DNA from: an uncultured Prevotella sp.
Lineage (GTDB): Bacteria > Bacteroidota > Bacteroidia > Bacteroidales > Bacteroidaceae
NCBI GenBank assembly: GCA_934254985.1
Contig: CAKQMS010000006.1
Span: forward strand, 60,185-124,184
Length of the DNA: 64,000 nt
Reading direction: 5' to 3'
Part shown: positions 25,257-33,869 of the stretch, in pieces
Position numbering within the stretch: position 1 is the stretch's first letter
How the letters are laid out: every line of letters begins with the position of its first letter
Notes under the pieces: generated by a model
Database searches by the model: none
What the model saw: the letters and a program-made list of their open reading frames with translations, nothing else
What the model was told of the DNA's origin: nothing
Made by a program: the position numbers and the translations under genes

Positions 25257-28200
25257 TTATTTCTTCAGCTCTACGCCTGCGTGAGTAGGCACAACACGCT
25301 TGATGGTGCCATCGGCATTGAACTCCATTTTGTCGATGCATACCTCGCGGTGAATGCCTGGCTGGAAGTGGATGTAGTCTTTGTTGATGCGATGGTAGAC
25401 GATATACCAATCGTCGGTGCCAGGAATCTGGATAACAGAGTTGTGGGCAGTGCCATAGATTTCGTGTTGTGGGTCTTGGATTAATACGATAGGATCTTTG
25501 GCAACCTCGATAGGTCCGAGTGGCGATTTAGAGGTGCCATAAGCAACATGATAGTTTGCTGCGCCTGTGTCGTCGACTGACCACATGAAATAGTAGAGTC
25601 CATTGCGATAGAACACGTATGGTGCCTCACGATAAGCATAGTCCTTCAGACTGCCACCCTTAGGAGTCATCACAGTCACGGTCTCGTCTTTAATCTTTGT
25701 CATGCTTGGGTCGAGCTCTGCGCCAGCCATGAAGCTGTTGCCCCAATACAGGTAAGGCTTGTTGCTCACAGGGTCGATGAATACATCCACATCGATGAGC
25801 TGACCATGACAGCCAGGATGATTCTTAGCCAAGAGAGGTTTGCCAAGGTCAACGAAAGGACCTGTAGGAGAATCGGCTACTGCTACGCCCATCTGCTTTC
25901 TGCCATTGTCGTTAGGTCGTGCGCTAAAATATAGATAGTATTTATAGCTGCCATTCTTCTGTTTCACCTCTACGGCTGCAGGTGCCCACAGATTGCCATT
26001 AGCCCAAGAGATTTGGTCGGTAGAGGCATCGAGGGCTACACCTTCGTTCTTCCATGTCTTTAGGTCGGCAGAAGAGTATACGTAGTAGTCGTGTCCTCCC
26101 CACCCTGGTTTGCCATCGGTAGTGGAATAGATGTAGTATTTGCCCGTTTTGTTAGAATACAGAATCTCAGGGTCGGCATGGAAGCCAGGCAAGATAGGGT
26201 TGCCTAATGACAGGGAATCAGTTTTCAATACTTCGAGCATATAAATGGCATCAAGGCTCCATAGGGCGGCGCTATTGGTAGAGAAGTCGTCGCGACCATA
26301 GAGTAGGTCGTGCCAAGCAGTTTTGGTAAGAGAAGCATCATGCAAACGGCTGGCAGCATAAGCTTCAAGACGACGCACAGGGAAATGGTTTTTGCTTATC
26401 TCCATGGCGTTGCGCTTATAGTCGCGAGCATGGGCAAGCCAAGCCTTATCAAACGAAGCATCCCAAAGCATAGGCTCAAGCTCTATCATGGTTTCAAAAC
26501 CGCCCATGATAGTCATCAGATGGTTGGTGTTGCGACGACCAGGAGTGCCATCATAAGAGAGTACGCCCGTCTTGGGGTCGAAGCCTAAAGCCTTGTTGCC
26601 AGTAAAGAGTCCATCAGGCAGACTGCCGATGCTCTTCATACCAGCCATTATCTTGTTGCGATATTTGGTGTTGCCCGTGCGCTCCCATTCTGTCATCCAG
26701 TTGCCAACATACGAGAGCCAGTCAGGACCAATACGCAAGCGTGCAGGAGCATTGCAAGGATACTGGCTCTTTGGTTCTGCAAGGCGCATAGGGTCTATGG
26801 TATAGAGCATCTGGTCGGCATCCTTGACAGCTGTCATAAGGTCGCCAATGCGCTCGTCGGTGGTGAGATAATAGAAGAAGCGATTGAAGGCAGCCTGCGA
26901 AATTCGTGCTTCCTTGGCTCCACATCCCCAATGGCTAACGTTGTGGCGAGAGCCAAGACCAGCCATAGAGCCTATGTGATAGGTGTCAACTTCGCTGTTG
27001 TGGCGTGTCATAGCCTCAGCCATACGCCAAATATTGCTATCGCCTGTACGCAAGAACGAATACCAGAGCCAATCAGGAGTAGCAAGCTCGGTATTGTCCC
27101 AAGCAAATCCGCCAACATCATATCGCCACTCTTTGCGCTCAGCATCGTAGGCGTGCATCACATCGCCATAGTTCCAGAAGCCATACCAATGGTTGTCGTC
27201 GATGGCATTGCGATAGATGTTAATCCAATTCTGCAACTTCTGCTCTACCCTGCTGGTTATGGTATCGTTGGCAGCAGAGGTATTGTCGGCTACGCTCTTC
27301 CATTGGTCAGTAAGGCTCCAGCGTCCGAAGGCTTGCTTAGAATGGAGATAGTCGGGAGTAGGAAGAAGACGAGGACTCTGGGCAAGAACTCCTGCCAACG
27401 AAGACAGCGACTGCTCGGAAGGCAACGAGGCGAAAGGAACAAAGGTGACTTCGCTGGTGCGAGCAATACCGTAAGGGGTACTCATACCCTGCTGCACATC
27501 CTCGTAGCTTGAGATAAGACCATGAGCCACGGTGTCGTAGTGGCGAAGATCCATAGGCTCAGCCTCAGGACTCCAAAGGTAGACGGTGAGCTGCGCCTTA
27601 TCAGCACGAGCATCTGAAATCTGCAAAGTAGACGGATACTGCTGCCAAAAATCTTTCAGCGACAGAGCTAACCCGCCTTCAGTATCGCCAACGAAGGCTA
27701 AGCCATTGCTGCGACAGCCTGTGAATGTGCCTATCCACGGACGGTCGTGCTGAGTTTTCTTACGTATGGTGAAAGAACCGTCGTTGAGCTGAGAAAGTCG
27801 GAAACCATCCCATGATGCCCACTCTGAGAGGAATGTCTGCTGACGCTCATCGAAGGTGTTGGCGGCAGGAATTTCAAAGCCTGCCTGCTGGCGCTCTTGC
27901 CAATTATAGTTGCGGTCGAGAGGCGAGCGACCATCGAGAGGTTGAACAGGCTCGTGCCACATCTTGTCGCCATCCATAGCAAACATAACATGACGATTGT
28001 ATGCCTCTTTGCGCAAAGGCACATCGAAGGTTAGGCCAAGAGAGCTTATGAAGTCTTTGTCCTGGTCGCCATCATAGATGAAGGAATGAACCATGCGCAA
28101 CTGCTCGTTGGCAGCATAGGCATAGAGACGGAGTGTGAAAGGCAACCAACGGCGAGAGCCATCGCTCATGCTTCCACATATCTTTATTAACGCACGCGAA

Positions 28201-29282
28201 GAACCTGCACGCTCTACCACGGCGCTATCAACAACCGAGGCGTAAGTGGCATTGGTGGTGGTAGCCACGAGATGTGCGCCATCGCAAATCTTCTTGCCAT
28301 CCATAATGAGAGAGTCGATGAGATTGCGACCATGGCGAGCGACGTAGAGTTTTAGTTTGCCGTTGTCGATGGTGATGGTGTTAGCATCTACAACAGGACG
28401 CTGCATAGTAGCCATGCTACCAGTAACGCCTGCCACGCCAAGCCATTTCACACTACCGTCAGGCCACATTGCTGTGGTCCAAGTGTCGGCAGCCATGCCA
28501 CGAGGTTTGTAGTCGGAAGGCTTGCGAAGTTCGCCCTTGGCAAAAGGAATGCCGAAGCTAACGGGCATCTGCATACCCTCAGGCACAGAGCCTACCCAAT
28601 GAAGTGGCACGTCTGTGGAAGAAGACTTGCGCGAAGTGAAGTTGGCAATGCGTGTGCGCGACAATGTGGTGCGGAAGCCAAACCATCCTGAGGTAAGAGG
28701 ATTAGCATCGCGATAAGAAACTACGAGTTTGCCGTCGACATAGATATTTACCAACCCCTTTAGGCTCTGCACACGCAGATGATACCAATGATTAGGTTTT
28801 AGCAGATGGTCGGCATCTGTATACTCTTTGACAATAGCAGGCTTAGGTTCGCCATGATAGCGACGGAAACGGGTGGTAGAATTGTAGTTGCCACCATAGC
28901 CAAGATAGTAGAGCTGAAGTTGGCTACAGTTGGCAAACACGCCATTGCGCTGCGCCATTCGCTGGAAAATGTCTTTGGCTTTAGGGTCGGAAGCCATCCA
29001 AAAGAGGTTCATGTCGCTAAGGCGGTCGCCAGGCTTACCCTCGTCGACCACACAGGCATCATATTCTACAGTCATATCGCCTTTAAGCTTTTGGCGATGC
29101 CATAGTGTTAATCCCTTTGGCGAAAGAATTTCAAGAGTGTCGCCACCAAGTTGTGTAACCTTGTAGTCTGGCGACTCTGACTCCACACACCATTTGCCTT
29201 GCCAGTCGGCAGCAGCATTGGCAACGAGCGACATTGGCAATGCAAGAGCCGTGAGCAACAGATTTTTAGTTTTTAAGTTCAT
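25257..29282 (-). CDS. Giant secreted fusion: DUF6250/LamG-like, exo-rhamnogalacturonan-lyase-like (PcRGLX/YetA, PL26-type) and GH43
   Basis: This 1341-aa protein has a signal peptide (1-23). Residues 25-220 resemble a concanavalin-like DUF6250 domain (WYHLRVQSLKGLVNIYVDGKL in part). Residues 225-1010 match the exo-rhamnogalacturonan lyase-like architecture: N-terminal barrel with TTAMWPDGSVKWLGV, central beta sandwich, and an alpha/alpha toroid (DVGGFAWDNTEL, RLRIGPDWLSYVGNW). Residues about 1015-1341 are a GH43 five-blade propeller with the expected base (GFHADPE), the pKa Asp (DVDVFID) and the acid Glu (REAPYVF). The combination suggests removal of a side-chain sugar followed by backbone cleavage of rhamnogalacturonan-I. 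Substrate calls are inferred from families. Confidence 0.82.
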   Translation of the reverse strand: MNLKTKNLLLTALALPMSLVANAAADWQGKWCVESESPDYKVTQLGGDTLEILSPKGLTLWHRQKLKGDMTVEYDACVVDEGKPGDRLSDMNLFWMASDPKAKDIFQRMAQRNGVFANCSQLQLYYLGYGGNYNSTTRFRRYHGEPKPAIVKEYTDADHLLKPNHWYHLRVQSLKGLVNIYVDGKLVVSYRDANPLTSGWFGFRTTLSRTRIANFTSRKSSSTDVPLHWVGSVPEGMQMPVSFGIPFAKGELRKPSDYKPRGMAADTWTTAMWPDGSVKWLGVAGVTGSMATMQRPVVDANTITIDNGKLKLYVARHGRNLIDSLIMDGKKICDGAHLVATTTNATYASVVDSAVVERAGSSRALIKICGSMSDGSRRWLPFTLRLYAYAANEQLRMVHSFIYDGDQDKDFISSLGLTFDVPLRKEAYNRHVMFAMDGDKMWHEPVQPLDGRSPLDRNYNWQERQQAGFEIPAANTFDERQQTFLSEWASWDGFRLSQLNDGSFTIRKKTQHDRPWIGTFTGCRSNGLAFVGDTEGGLALSLKDFWQQYPSTLQISDARADKAQLTVYLWSPEAEPMDLRHYDTVAHGLISSYEDVQQGMSTPYGIARTSEVTFVPFASLPSEQSLSSLAGVLAQSPRLLPTPDYLHSKQAFGRWSLTDQWKSVADNTSAANDTITSRVEQKLQNWINIYRNAIDDNHWYGFWNYGDVMHAYDAERKEWRYDVGGFAWDNTELATPDWLWYSFLRTGDSNIWRMAEAMTRHNSEVDTYHIGSMAGLGSRHNVSHWGCGAKEARISQAAFNRFFYYLTTDERIGDLMTAVKDADQMLYTIDPMRLAEPKSQYPCNAPARLRIGPDWLSYVGNWMTEWERTGNTKYRNKIMAGMKSIGSLPDGLFTGNKALGFDPKTGVLSYDGTPGRRNTNHLMTIMGGFETMIELEPMLWDASFDKAWLAHARDYKRNAMEISKNHFPVRRLEAYAASRLHDASLTKTAWHDLLYGRDDFSTNSAALWSLDAIYMLEVLKTDSLSLGNPILPGFHADPEILYSNKTGKYYIYSTTDGKPGWGGHDYYVYSSADLKTWKNEGVALDASTDQISWANGNLWAPAAVEVKQKNGSYKYYLYFSARPNDNGRKQMGVAVADSPTGPFVDLGKPLLAKNHPGCHGQLIDVDVFIDPVSNKPYLYWGNSFMAGAELDPSMTKIKDETVTVMTPKGGSLKDYAYREAPYVFYRNGLYYFMWSVDDTGAANYHVAYGTSKSPLGPIEVAKDPIVLIQDPQHEIYGTAHNSVIQIPGTDDWYIVYHRINKDYIHFQPGIHREVCIDKMEFNADGTIKRVVPTHAGVELKK

Positions 29283-29365
29283 TTCTGTTTCGGTATTTAG
29301 TTAATAATCAAGTTTTTAGTTTTATTTGATGGTAGTTGTAGATGGGGTATTATATATAACGCATT

Positions 29366-29401
29366 ATAGCTCTCGACATAAATACTTATATCGAGAGCTA
29401 T
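29366..29401 (-). terminator. Hairpin downstream of tyrA
   Basis: ATAGCTCTCGA/TCGAGAGCTAT is an 11-bp perfect stem 53 nt past the tyrA stop. It lacks a T-run on the minus strand, so it may be a processing or barrier structure and not a simple terminator. Confidence 0.45.
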
Positions 29402-29453
29402 TATTATACATTATTTTTTTATAGGAGCCAAAGAGAGGTTGGCACCTAATGGA

Positions 29454-30230
29454 TTATTCTTTGACATGATTGCGTATCTTTGTCAGGTATGCTTTCATGC
29501 GCACAGCATCCTTGTTGTCGATGATGTCGAGGAGCTCCTTAAGCTCGGTGCGTATCTGCGACACTTGGTCGTGGGTGTAGGGGTTGAAGAGAATCTCTTG
29601 CAACAAGTAGTCGTCTTCTGACAACACACCCTTGGCAATCTGCATGTGGCGCTTGAAGGTGGTACCAGGAGCATCCTGATGTTTCATCACGGCTGCAAAG
29701 ACGAAGGTTGAGACAAACGGAATACTCAGAGAGTAAGCCACCGTTTTGTCGTGTTCCTCGAAGGTGTACTCATAGATGTTGAGTCCAAGTTTCTGATACA
29801 AATCCTTGAAGAATATGCGACCCATATAGTCGCCCTCAGAGATGATGATGGCATTTTCCTGGCTCAACTGATTGAGGTTGGCAAAGGTTGGTCCAAACAT
29901 AGGGTGTGTAGACACGTATGGATGACCCGTCTGCTCATAAAACTCTTTGAGATTGGTTTTGACAGAACTGATGTCGCTGATGATGCAGTCGTCGGGAAGA
30001 TATGGCAACACTTCTTTGAATGCAGGAATAGTGTATTTCACCGTCACGGCATTGATGACGAGCTCTGGTTTGAACTCCTTGATTTCGTCGACCTTGGTGA
30101 AGCGTTGGCAATTGTATGTGAAGCGTAGGCGCTTAGGGTCTTTTTCATAAACCGCCACCTCGTGGTCGAACGATAGCAGGTCGATGAAGAAGCTGCCCAT
30201 TTTGCCCGCTCCCATTATCAATATTTTCAT
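29454..30230 (-). CDS. tyrA: Prephenate dehydrogenase
   Basis: This enzyme oxidatively decarboxylates prephenate to 4-hydroxyphenylpyruvate for tyrosine. The 258-aa protein begins with the dinucleotide motif MKILIMGAGKMGSFF, then SDISSVKTNLKEF and VSTHPMFGPTFANL, the TyrA substrate-site segments, and a helical C-terminal dimer domain. There is no fused chorismate mutase or ACT domain; the mutase is on the preceding gene product. It is the last gene of the aromatic operon, 22 bp after aroF-aroQ. Confidence 0.92.
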   Translation of the reverse strand: MKILIMGAGKMGSFFIDLLSFDHEVAVYEKDPKRLRFTYNCQRFTKVDEIKEFKPELVINAVTVKYTIPAFKEVLPYLPDDCIISDISSVKTNLKEFYEQTGHPYVSTHPMFGPTFANLNQLSQENAIIISEGDYMGRIFFKDLYQKLGLNIYEYTFEEHDKTVAYSLSIPFVSTFVFAAVMKHQDAPGTTFKRHMQIAKGVLSEDDYLLQEILFNPYTHDQVSQIRTELKELLDIIDNKDAVRMKAYLTKIRNHVKE

Positions 30231-30252
30231 AGCCTTATGCTGAAAAAAAGAC

Positions 30253-31320
30253 TTAGTTCTTGTTTACAATCTCTATCTGCTGACGCACGCTCTCGCCATG
30301 GATAAGCTCGTAGACATGAGCCACAAAGTCGGCATCCATACCGCAAAGTGTGCCTTGTGCGCCACGCTTCTCAAGGATTTCGTTGTAGCGAGCAGACTGA
30401 AGCACGGTCATGTTGTGCTCCTTCTTGTATTGTCCGATTTCGCGACATACTCGCATACGCTTAGAGAGGAGTTCCATGAGCTGGTTGTCGAGATCGTCTA
30501 TCTGATGACGCAACTGCGAGATACCTTCGGTTGTTACAGCTTCGCTACGCACCTGAAGGAGGCTGAGGATGTAGTCAAGAACATCAGGTGTAACCTGCTG
30601 CTTAGCATCGCTCCATGCGCTATCTGGGTCGCAATGGCTCTCAACGATAAGACCATCGAAGCCAAGGTCCATAGCCTGCTGACATAATGGTGCGATGAGC
30701 TCGCGACGACCACCGATGTGGCTTGGGTCGCAGATGATAGGGAGGTTAGGAATACGGCGACGCAACTCGATAGGAATCTGCCACATAGGAAGGTTGCGAT
30801 AAATCTTCTTGTCGTAGCTTGAGAATCCACGATGAATAGCTGCCATATGCTTAACGCCAGCCTGATTAATACGCTCCATACCGCCAATCCAGAGTTCAAG
30901 GTCGGGGTTGACAGGATTTTTCACAAACACAGGGTTGTCGATGCCCTTCATGCTATCAGCCAAAGCCTGCATAGCAAAAGGATTAGCAGTGGTACGTGCA
31001 CCCACCCACAATATGTCGACACCATATTTCAAGCAAAGCTCTACATGCTCAGGTGTAGCCACCTCGGTAGCGATAAGCATGCCTGTTTCTTCCTTCACGG
31101 CCTTGAGCCATGGGAGAGCAGCCTCGCCATTACCTTCGAAGCCTCCTGGCTTGGTACGAGGTTTCCATACTCCGGCACGGAACATGTGGCAACCTTTGTC
31201 TGCCAGCTGCTTTGCTGTTGTCATCACTTGCTCTTCGGTTTCTGCCGAGCATGGACCGGCAATCACGAATGGGCGTTCGTTATCACAAGGTAAGTTTAAT
31301 GGTTCAAGTTCAAGTTCCAT
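30253..31320 (-). CDS. Bifunctional DAHP synthase / chorismate mutase
   Basis: The protein (355 aa) joins the first shikimate step (PEP plus erythrose-4-phosphate) and the chorismate to prephenate step. Residues 15-260 are the type I-beta, KDO8PS-like synthase (FVIAGPCSAETEEQV, GVWKPRTKPGGFEG, ICDPSHIGGRRELI, GLIVESHCDP). Residues 270-350 are an AroQ chorismate mutase (LRHQIDDLDNQLMELLSKRM). The fusion permits mutase-mediated feedback of the synthase in related enzymes. Just upstream lies a spacer with 14-bp heptamer-type repeats. Confidence 0.94.
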   Translation of the reverse strand: MELELEPLNLPCDNERPFVIAGPCSAETEEQVMTTAKQLADKGCHMFRAGVWKPRTKPGGFEGNGEAALPWLKAVKEETGMLIATEVATPEHVELCLKYGVDILWVGARTTANPFAMQALADSMKGIDNPVFVKNPVNPDLELWIGGMERINQAGVKHMAAIHRGFSSYDKKIYRNLPMWQIPIELRRRIPNLPIICDPSHIGGRRELIAPLCQQAMDLGFDGLIVESHCDPDSAWSDAKQQVTPDVLDYILSLLQVRSEAVTTEGISQLRHQIDDLDNQLMELLSKRMRVCREIGQYKKEHNMTVLQSARYNEILEKRGAQGTLCGMDADFVAHVYELIHGESVRQQIEIVNKN

Positions 31321-31360
31321 AATCTTGCTGTGTTTATAGTTGTTATTGTTTGTTTCTTAA

Positions 31361-31398
31361 TTCTTCACTCTTCGTTCTTCACTCTTCGTTCTTCACTC
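31361..31398. repeat. 14-bp tandem repeat after the aminotransferase stop
   Basis: TTCTTCACTCTTCG occurs at 31361 and 31375 with a partial third copy to 31398. In gene sense it reads GTGAAGA/ACGAAGA directly following the stop codon of the aminotransferase gene (31393-31395). Confidence 0.85.
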
Positions 31399-32571
31399 CC
31401 ACTTCAGGGCTTTTATTCTCTGCAAAGCCTCAGCCATTTTCTCGTCCTTAGCACAAAGACTAATGCGGAGATAGCGTTGACCGTTGGAGCCAAAGATAAA
31501 ACCAGGAGTTACGAAGACGCGAGCCTCGTGAAGGATGCGCTCGGTGAGGTCTTCTACGTTGGCATACTTCTCAGGAATCTTTCCCCAAAGGAACATGCCT
31601 ACCTGAGAAGGGTCGAAGGTGCAGCCTAAGACTGTCATTATCTCTTCGGCTATCTTGCGACGGCGACGATAGTTTTCTACGTTGTATTCCTTGTGCCAAG
31701 CATCGTCGTTGGTGTTGAGAGCTTCGGCTGCTGCAAGCTGTATGCCACGGAATGTTCCGCTATCGATATTGCTCTTTATCTTCAATATCCATGAGATAAA
31801 CTCAGGATTGGAAGCACACATGCCGACACGCCATCCTGGCATGTTGTGGCTCTTGGACATAGAGTTGAATTCTATGCAGCACTCCTTGGCGCCAGGCACC
31901 TGCAGGATGCTCATCTTCTTGCCCTCGTTGAGGATGAACGAGTATGGATTGTCGTTGACAACCACGATGCCGTGACGACGGGCAAAGTCGACCAACTTTT
32001 CGTAGGTTTCCATACGAGCATTGCCGCCTGTAGGCATGTTAGGATAGTTTGTCCACATCAACTTCACGCGGTCGAGATTCATCTTCTCAAGCTCTTCGAA
32101 GTCGGGTTGCCATCCATTATCCTCGCGCAGATTGTAGTTTACGATCTTGGCCCCGAGAATCTTGCTCAAAGAGGTGTAAGTAGGATAACCGGGATTTGGC
32201 ACCAGCACCTCGTCGCCAGGATTGCAGAAAGCGAGAGTGGTATGCAGAATACCCTCCTTGCTACCGATAAGAGGCTGAATCTCAGTCTTAGGGTCGAGGT
32301 CTACATCATACCAACGCTTATAGAAATTTGCCATAGCCTGTCGCAATTCAGGAATACCTACTGTAGGCTGATAGCCGTGGGCGGTAGGCTGAGCTGCAGT
32401 TTCGCAGAGTTTGTCTACAGTCTGCTTTGATGGTGGCATGTCGGGACTACCGATAGCAAGGCTGATGATATCCTGTCCCTGCGCATTTAGCATTGCCACT
32501 TCTTTAAGTTTGCGACTGAAATAATATTCTTGTACTGCCGATAGTCGGTCGGCTGGTTTAACGCTCTTCAT
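31393..32571 (-). CDS. PLP-dependent class I/II aminotransferase of the aromatic operon
   Basis: This 392-aa enzyme probably transaminates an aromatic 2-oxoacid or prephenate/arogenate. It has the fold-type I pattern: LAIGSPDMPPS at the substrate loop, PLIGSKEGI, VLVPNPGYPTYTSL, WTNYPNMPTG, the PLP Asn/Asp/Tyr segment (VVNDNPYSFIL), and the Schiff-base Lys in FNSMSKSHNMPGWRVG. It overlaps pheA by 14 bp and sits before the DAHP synthase, so a role in Phe/Tyr formation is likely, though diaminopimelate-type aminotransferases look similar. Confidence 0.88.
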   Translation of the reverse strand: MKSVKPADRLSAVQEYYFSRKLKEVAMLNAQGQDIISLAIGSPDMPPSKQTVDKLCETAAQPTAHGYQPTVGIPELRQAMANFYKRWYDVDLDPKTEIQPLIGSKEGILHTTLAFCNPGDEVLVPNPGYPTYTSLSKILGAKIVNYNLREDNGWQPDFEELEKMNLDRVKLMWTNYPNMPTGGNARMETYEKLVDFARRHGIVVVNDNPYSFILNEGKKMSILQVPGAKECCIEFNSMSKSHNMPGWRVGMCASNPEFISWILKIKSNIDSGTFRGIQLAAAEALNTNDDAWHKEYNVENYRRRRKIAEEIMTVLGCTFDPSQVGMFLWGKIPEKYANVEDLTERILHEARVFVTPGFIFGSNGQRYLRISLCAKDEKMAEALQRIKALKWE

Positions 32572-33388
32572 ATTCTCCTAAGATTTTGAGTTCCTTGGTC
32601 AATGGTATTATGGCGTCTATCGACTGGCGGTAGCGCACGATGTCGCTGTAAGTAACGTCTACATAGAATAGGTATTCCCACTCATGTCCGATAACAGGCA
32701 ACGACTGTATCTTGGTGAGGTTGATATCGTAGAAGCTCAATATTGTGAGCACCTTCGACAGCGAACCTTCATCGTGAGGCAACGAGAACACAAGGCTTGC
32801 CTTGTTGGCTTTCGACACAGGGCGAAGCAGGTCGGCCTTGTTAGGATTGCAGACTACGAGGAAGCGGGTGAAATTGTGCTTATTGTCCTCGATATGGTCT
32901 TCCAACACCTTTAAGCCATAATGGCGTGCAGCCTCAGCGTGGCAGATGGCTGCCCATCCGTGGCATTGGTGGCGCTGAATAAACTCAGCAGCTCCAGCTG
33001 TATCTTCAGCTTCCACAGCCTTGAGGTCGGGATGGTTGGAGATGTAGTTGCGACATTGCATCAGAGCCACAGGATGCGAGTGAACCTCGGTAATGGTTGT
33101 GATATCGTCGTCGGGCAAACAGCTTATGGCATGCTGTATGTGCAATTTATGCTCGCCCACTACGGTAGTGCCGCTGTCGCGCAATAGCTCATAGTTGTGG
33201 AGGAGCGAACCAGCGATGGTGTTTTCTATTGCAAGCATACCTATCACGGTAGGGTCGCGCTTGATATTCTCAAACACCTCTTCAAACGAAGAACAGCAGA
33301 TTAGCTGTATTTGTTCACCTTCGAAATATTGGTGTGCGGCGATGTCGTGGAACGACCCGATGACTCCCTGTATTGCTATTCGTTTCAT
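32558..33388 (-). CDS. pheA: Prephenate dehydratase
   Basis: This enzyme converts prephenate to phenylpyruvate. The 276-aa protein has the PDT domain (IAIQGVIGSFHDIAAHQYF, IENTIAGSLLHNYELL, HSHPVALMQC) and the catalytic FTRFLVV motif, followed by an ACT domain (ASLVFSLPHDEGSLSKVLTI) with the Phe-binding QSLPVIGHEWEYLFYVD region (usually ESRP). It is the first structural gene of the operon and lies about 190 nt after the leader peptide, downstream of the attenuator. Confidence 0.94.
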   Translation of the reverse strand: MKRIAIQGVIGSFHDIAAHQYFEGEQIQLICCSSFEEVFENIKRDPTVIGMLAIENTIAGSLLHNYELLRDSGTTVVGEHKLHIQHAISCLPDDDITTITEVHSHPVALMQCRNYISNHPDLKAVEAEDTAGAAEFIQRHQCHGWAAICHAEAARHYGLKVLEDHIEDNKHNFTRFLVVCNPNKADLLRPVSKANKASLVFSLPHDEGSLSKVLTILSFYDINLTKIQSLPVIGHEWEYLFYVDVTYSDIVRYRQSIDAIIPLTKELKILGEYEER

Positions 33389-33503
33389 GTCTATATTTTT
33401 GGTTTTTGTATTCAGCTTTCTTTTCGGGGATGTTTCGGGGGTGTTTGTTTTTAGGAGGTGTTTGTTTTAGGAGGTGTTGTTTTTAGGGTTAAAGATTAAA
33501 CTG

Positions 33504-33541
33504 AAAAACGGTCCTGCTCTATGTTATAGGGCGGGACCGTT
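33504..33541 (-). terminator. Attenuator terminator in the pheA leader
   Basis: A 16-bp stem with two G-U pairs (AACGGTCCCGCCCTAT / ATAGAGCAGGACCGTT on the minus strand) and a 3-nt loop is followed by TTTTTC. It lies inside the transcribed leader, 120 nt before the pheA ATG and 40 nt after the leader-peptide stop, which is the position of an attenuator and not of a gene-end terminator. Part of its left arm (TCCCGC, 33531-33536) can instead pair with GCGGGA at 33593-33598. Confidence 0.85.
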
Positions 33542-33580
33542 TCGTATGTTATTGTTTCTTTTTAAATTCTAAGTTGAAAT

Positions 33581-33658
33581 CTACACGCAACTTCCCGCTT
33601 TACAAATGCTTGCAAAGTAAAAGTAAAAGTAGTAAAAAGATGCATATAGATTCTTCAT
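33581..33658 (-). CDS. Aromatic leader peptide (25 aa) of the pheA operon
   Basis: An ATG at 33658 opens a 25-codon frame that begins MKNLYAS, continues FYYFYFYF (residues 8-15) and ends in TAG at 33581-33583. Nine of the first fifteen residues are Phe or Tyr. It lies between a consensus promoter and a strong terminator hairpin in front of pheA, exactly the layout of ribosome-mediated attenuation. An RNA hairpin CTTTGCAA-gcat-TTGTAAAG (33598-33617) overlaps the end of the aromatic codons, and the next bases (GCGGGA) can form the antiterminator. Shortage of charged Phe- or Tyr-tRNA would stall ribosomes there and favour read-through. The frame is seen directly; the mechanism is inferred from known leader systems. 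Confidence 0.85.
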   Translation of the reverse strand: MKNLYASFYYFYFYFASICKAGSCV

Positions 33659-33730
33659 ATCAATCGTTGTTTTGTTTAGCGCTTGTTGTTTTTTATTGTT
33701 AGCGCTTATTGATTTTTATTGTTTACGCTG

Positions 33731-33762
33731 CAAATTTATGACTTTTATTTCAATGATGCAAA
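33731..33762 (-). promoter_or_regulatory. Promoter of the aromatic amino acid operon
   Basis: Minus-strand TTTG (33759-33762), a 20-nt spacer and TAAATTTG (33731-33738). The predicted start near 33724 gives a leader of about 335 nt that includes the leader peptide and attenuator. Two AGCGCTAA repeats lie in the first 60 nt. Confidence 0.65.
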
Positions 33763-33827
33763 CATTTTGTTGTTTTTTTGCTCATCGCAGTTGCAAATTG
33801 TAGTTTTTACCCTTAAAGCCATTAAAT

Positions 33828-33869
33828 TCTTCGTTCTTCACTCTTCACTCTTCACTCTTCACTCTTCAC
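33828..33869. repeat. Heptamer array directly after the TPR gene stop
   Basis: Five perfect TCTTCAC units (33835-33869) plus one variant touch the stop codon at 33870. In the sense of the gene they read TAA then GTGAAGA repeated. Confidence 0.9.
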
